A DNA stretch of 64,000 nt, from assembly GCA_965223305.1 (NCBI GenBank), contig CBDCWT010000046.1, forward strand, positions 137,376 through 201,375, in the 5' to 3' direction. Positions 61,904 through 64,000 of this stretch are shown here, piece after piece; positions within the stretch are counted from its first letter, which is position 1; each line of letters begins with the position of its first letter. The position numbers and the translations under genes were made by a program. The stretch comes from CBDCWT01 sp965223305 (GTDB taxonomy: Bacteria > Planctomycetota > Planctomycetia > Pirellulales > Pirellulaceae). The notes under the pieces were generated by a model that was not told the DNA's origin, did not search any database, and was given only the letters and a program-made list of their open reading frames with translations.

Positions 61904-61937
61904 GGCGGACGGCTCACGGAGTGAGCCTGCTACTTTG
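61904..61937. repeat. GGCTCAC hairpin family
   Basis: GGCGGACGGCTCACGGAGTG continuing AGCCTGCTACTTT, the fourth member of the family at 22748. The arms again differ in a compensating way (GGCTCAC with GTGAGCC). Confidence 0.7.
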
Positions 61938-61956
61938 AAGCGACTGATTCACGTTC

Positions 61957-61982
61957 GGGAGGGCGAGGCTCCTGCCGAGCCG
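61957..61982. repeat. GGGAGGGCGAGG repeat, single arm
   Basis: A left arm of the family, about 150 bp before the DegT-family gene start. Confidence 0.75.
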
Positions 61983-62133
61983 AATCTGCGGACTGGTGTG
62001 GATACACTTGTCACGCTGTAGTTCTGGAGCAAGGAGAGCAGGTTTGGGATAGAATGCGGGCCGAGTCGAGATTCTCGCTCCCTTGAAGGTGTTTCGAGAG
62101 GAGACCGTGTCACACGAGCGGAGGTGTCATGTC

Positions 62134-63501
62134 ATGACTCAGCTCACTCGGAGCCAGGTTACACGTCGCCGTTTTCTCCACACTGCCGCGGCCGGTTCTG
62201 CCGCAATATCATGGCTCCGCAGTCGCCGCGCGCCGGCGGCTTTTGCCGCCAGCGATGGCAAGCCGGCATTGTTAGGTGGGCAGCCTGTCCATTCCGGTAA
62301 GTGGCCCCGCTGGCCCCAATGGCGAAGATCGTGGGAACCAGAAATCATAAAGGTACTGCGTAGCGGAAAGTGGTTTCACGGAGGCGGCGAAGGCAAGGTA
62401 CCCGAGTTTGAGACTGCCTACGCAAAACTGCTGGGCGCCCAGCGATGCGTGGCAACTGCCAGCGGCACCACGGCGCTGACGACGGCGCTGCACGTCATGG
62501 GCGTCGACGCGGGTGATGAAGTCATCGTCTCACCATATACCTTTATTGCCACTTACAACGCAGTTCTGGCTCACAAAGCCCTGCCAGTTTTTGCCGACAC
62601 CGATCCTGAGACGCTCACTATCGATCCAGCATCGATCGAGAGTCGGATCACCGGGCGGACCCGAGTCATTCTACCGGTGCACATTTACGGCATGCCGTGT
62701 GACATGGAGCCGATTAACAAGATCGCTGCGCAGCATAAGCTAGGCGTCGTGGAGGACGCATGTCAGGCGTGGTTGGCCGAGTACAAGGGGAGCATGTGTG
62801 GGACTCTCGCTGATTTGGCTTGCTTCAGCTTCCAAAACTCCAAGCACATTCCATCAGGTGAAGGGGGTGCGATAACGACCGACGACGCCGGACTTGCCGA
62901 TCGCTGCCACGCTTTTCAAAACTGCGGCCATCCCACCGGAAGCTTTCAAGGTGAGGGCTTCTTCACGCGCGGGTGCAACTTCCGTATGCAACACTTTCAG
63001 GCCGCCATGTTGTTGCAGCAGATCGACAAGTTGGTTGAAGAAACCGAGGTTCGCCGTCAAAACGCTGACTATCTTAGCTCGAGTTTTCAGGAAATCCCTG
63101 GTGTGACGCCGGCCCGCCTGCCAGACAACAGCCGAGCAGTTTGGCACCTTTATCCGTTGCGTTATGACTCCGAGCAGTTCAATGGTCTGACGCGGGCCGG
63201 GTTCATGCAGGCGCTCCGCGCAGAAGGGGTCCCTTGCAGCGGAGTCTACCACGAGCAGTATCATGATGGCTTGCTCGACGAGGCAATCCAGTCGCGAGGC
63301 TTCAAGCGTCTATTCAGCGAGAAGCGGCTGCAAGAGTATCGCGACAGCTTTCACGAGCTAAAAGGAAACAGGCGCGTCTGCGCGACGACGGTCGGTTTGC
63401 TCCAGAACATGTTGCTGGCCGAGCGCAGTGAGATGGATCAAATCGTGCAAGCAGTTCGCAAGATCCAGGTCCACAGCGCGGCGCTCGCGAAGCAGACTTA
63501 G
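62134..63501 (+). CDS. Tat-tagged DegT/DnrJ/EryC1-family aminotransferase
   Basis: A 455-aa protein starting MTQLTRSQVTRRRFLHTAAA, a twin-arginine signal (RRRFLHTAAAGSAAISWLRS). The rest is a DegT/DnrJ/EryC1/StrS fold: FHGGGEGKVPEFETAYAKLL, CVATASGTTALTTALHVMGV, DEVIVSPYTFIATYNAVLAH, VILPVHIYGMPCDMEPI, VVEDACQAWLAEYKG, the cofactor Lys in CFSFQNSKHIPSGEGGAITT (K237), and a His-rich end FRMQHFQAAMLLQQID. These enzymes aminate keto sugars using glutamate or similar, normally on nucleotide-linked sugars in the cytoplasm, so predicted export is odd. It is possible the protein is a dehydratase or oxidoreductase relative acting on a free sugar. It converges with the small gene at 63684. Confidence 0.88.
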   Translation: MTQLTRSQVTRRRFLHTAAAGSAAISWLRSRRAPAAFAASDGKPALLGGQPVHSGKWPRWPQWRRSWEPEIIKVLRSGKWFHGGGEGKVPEFETAYAKLLGAQRCVATASGTTALTTALHVMGVDAGDEVIVSPYTFIATYNAVLAHKALPVFADTDPETLTIDPASIESRITGRTRVILPVHIYGMPCDMEPINKIAAQHKLGVVEDACQAWLAEYKGSMCGTLADLACFSFQNSKHIPSGEGGAITTDDAGLADRCHAFQNCGHPTGSFQGEGFFTRGCNFRMQHFQAAMLLQQIDKLVEETEVRRQNADYLSSSFQEIPGVTPARLPDNSRAVWHLYPLRYDSEQFNGLTRAGFMQALRAEGVPCSGVYHEQYHDGLLDEAIQSRGFKRLFSEKRLQEYRDSFHELKGNRRVCATTVGLLQNMLLAERSEMDQIVQAVRKIQVHSAALAKQT

Positions 63502-63509
63502 CCGGCTAG

Positions 63510-63683
63510 CCCGAATTATTCATGAGCGATCTGCTGCGAGGTCGTAAGTCCATCCGTGGCTTCGTCATGCTTCACAATTCTCCCTCGACGTATTGCTTCA
63601 ATACGCCTGCGGAAGAATTGCTCGCCTTCCTTGCCACGAACCTACTTACAACCTCTCGCCACGATCTTCATGAATAATCCGGG
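63510..63683 (+). mobile_element. 174-bp hairpin MITE-like element, copy 4
   Basis: The same core and length, flanked on both sides by CTAG (63506-63509 and 63684-63687). It separates two convergent genes. Its right flank supplies the TAG stop of the 80-aa gene at 63684-63926. Small changes against the other copies: CGAACCTACTTAC and CGCCACGATC in the right arm. Confidence 0.9.
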
Positions 63684-63926
63684 CTAGGCGAGCCACTCCG
63701 ACGGGGCTTTACCATCGATCTCCACGATATCGACGTCCCGCGAGCGGGCCCAGTGGATCGCCCCCTCGCGGTCGCAAACCGCCACCATTTCGATGCGCCC
63801 CTCCTGTTCCTTGGGCATGCCGAGCATCAAGCCGGCGTTGGTTTGCGAAGGCGTCAAGACACCGTAGCCGGTACCGAGCAGCAGGAAATGCTCCTCGCTC
63901 CAATTAACCCGTACCTTGATTGCCAT
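63684..63926 (-). CDS. Small uncharacterised protein
   Basis: An 80-aa protein of no recognised family, MAIKVRVNWSEEHFLLLGTG... ending KAPSEWLA. It seems all-beta with alternating hydrophobics (GRIEMVAVCDREGAIHW, RDVDIVEIDGKAPSE), one Cys, and no leader or membrane segment. The start ATG at 63926 has GAGGGGGAC upstream, a fair ribosome-binding site. The stop codon TAG is the CTAG flank of hairpin copy 4, so the element appears to have inserted exactly at the stop codon without lengthening the protein. The role is unknown. Confidence 0.6.
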   Translation of the reverse strand: MAIKVRVNWSEEHFLLLGTGYGVLTPSQTNAGLMLGMPKEQEGRIEMVAVCDREGAIHWARSRDVDIVEIDGKAPSEWLA

Positions 63927-64000
63927 CGTGTCCCCCTCTCAAAGACCAAGTCTTCCTGAAGAGTGTGCGCCCCGACGGGTGGCACACCAAGCATCATCGT

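Overview
The window is a chromosomal piece from a bacterium that looks like a planctomycete, most likely of the Pirellulales type. This is inferred from the moderately high GC, very large membrane-anchored proteins of unknown function, many enzymes carrying twin-arginine (Tat) leaders, a protein with two STN-like repeats containing ALEDFGIG/DTPV blocks, and gaps packed with dispersed hairpin repeats. No rRNA, tRNA, CRISPR array, prophage or intact transposase gene was recognised.

Layout. 1-8552 (minus): a two-gene operon of giant secreted or membrane proteins. Both share an N-terminal module with IPY and VPY...Y..LW motifs and a three-helix membrane segment. The downstream gene, cut by the left edge, looks like two such proteins fused. 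8947-10501 (plus): HpcH/HpaI aldolase and a phytanoyl-CoA-dioxygenase-like oxygenase. 10614-14215 (plus): STN-repeat protein, GspE/PilB-type ATPase, rsmG. 14480-17601 (plus): sulfate activation, cysD and a fused cysN-cysC. 17609-20279 (minus): a tight operon of phosphotransferase, HAD phosphatase and an MDR dehydrogenase. 20753-24557: lipoprotein MsrA, then the EF-P locus (epmA, efp, epmB). 24865-32666: HEAT/LRR/PDZ protein and a probable sugar-acid or hydroxy-acid catabolic region (tartrate-dehydrogenase-like enzyme, Tat-exported enolase-superfamily protein, Tat-exported amidohydrolase, D-threonine-aldolase-like enzyme, TIM-barrel isomerase). 32720-36044: receiver-STAS regulator, YjbQ, a short GT2, an HTH regulator. 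36203-40027 (minus): rpmI-rplT-pheS-pheT without infC beside it. 40407-43809 (minus): a small protein, MoeA and a MoeA fused to a binding-protein-like domain. 44000-47215: glnE. 47648-52248 (minus): LarA-like protein, a large PLP enzyme, a dGTPase-like HD hydrolase. 52681-59846: uvrA, crcB (minus), ilvB, a glutamate/dicarboxylate symporter. 59903-61585 (minus): Na/Pi symporter behind a Pho-box-like repeat. 62134-63926: a Tat-tagged DegT-family aminotransferase and a small conserved-looking protein.

The most striking non-coding signal is a 174-bp full-length hairpin present four times (12070, 26069, 35087, 63510). The copies are nearly identical, identical in length, and each is flanked by 4-bp YTAR sequences that look like target duplications. 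They behave like a recently mobile MITE. At least five other families of short hairpin or mosaic repeats fill the gaps. The best candidates for undescribed biology are this element and the giant IPY/VPY protein operon.
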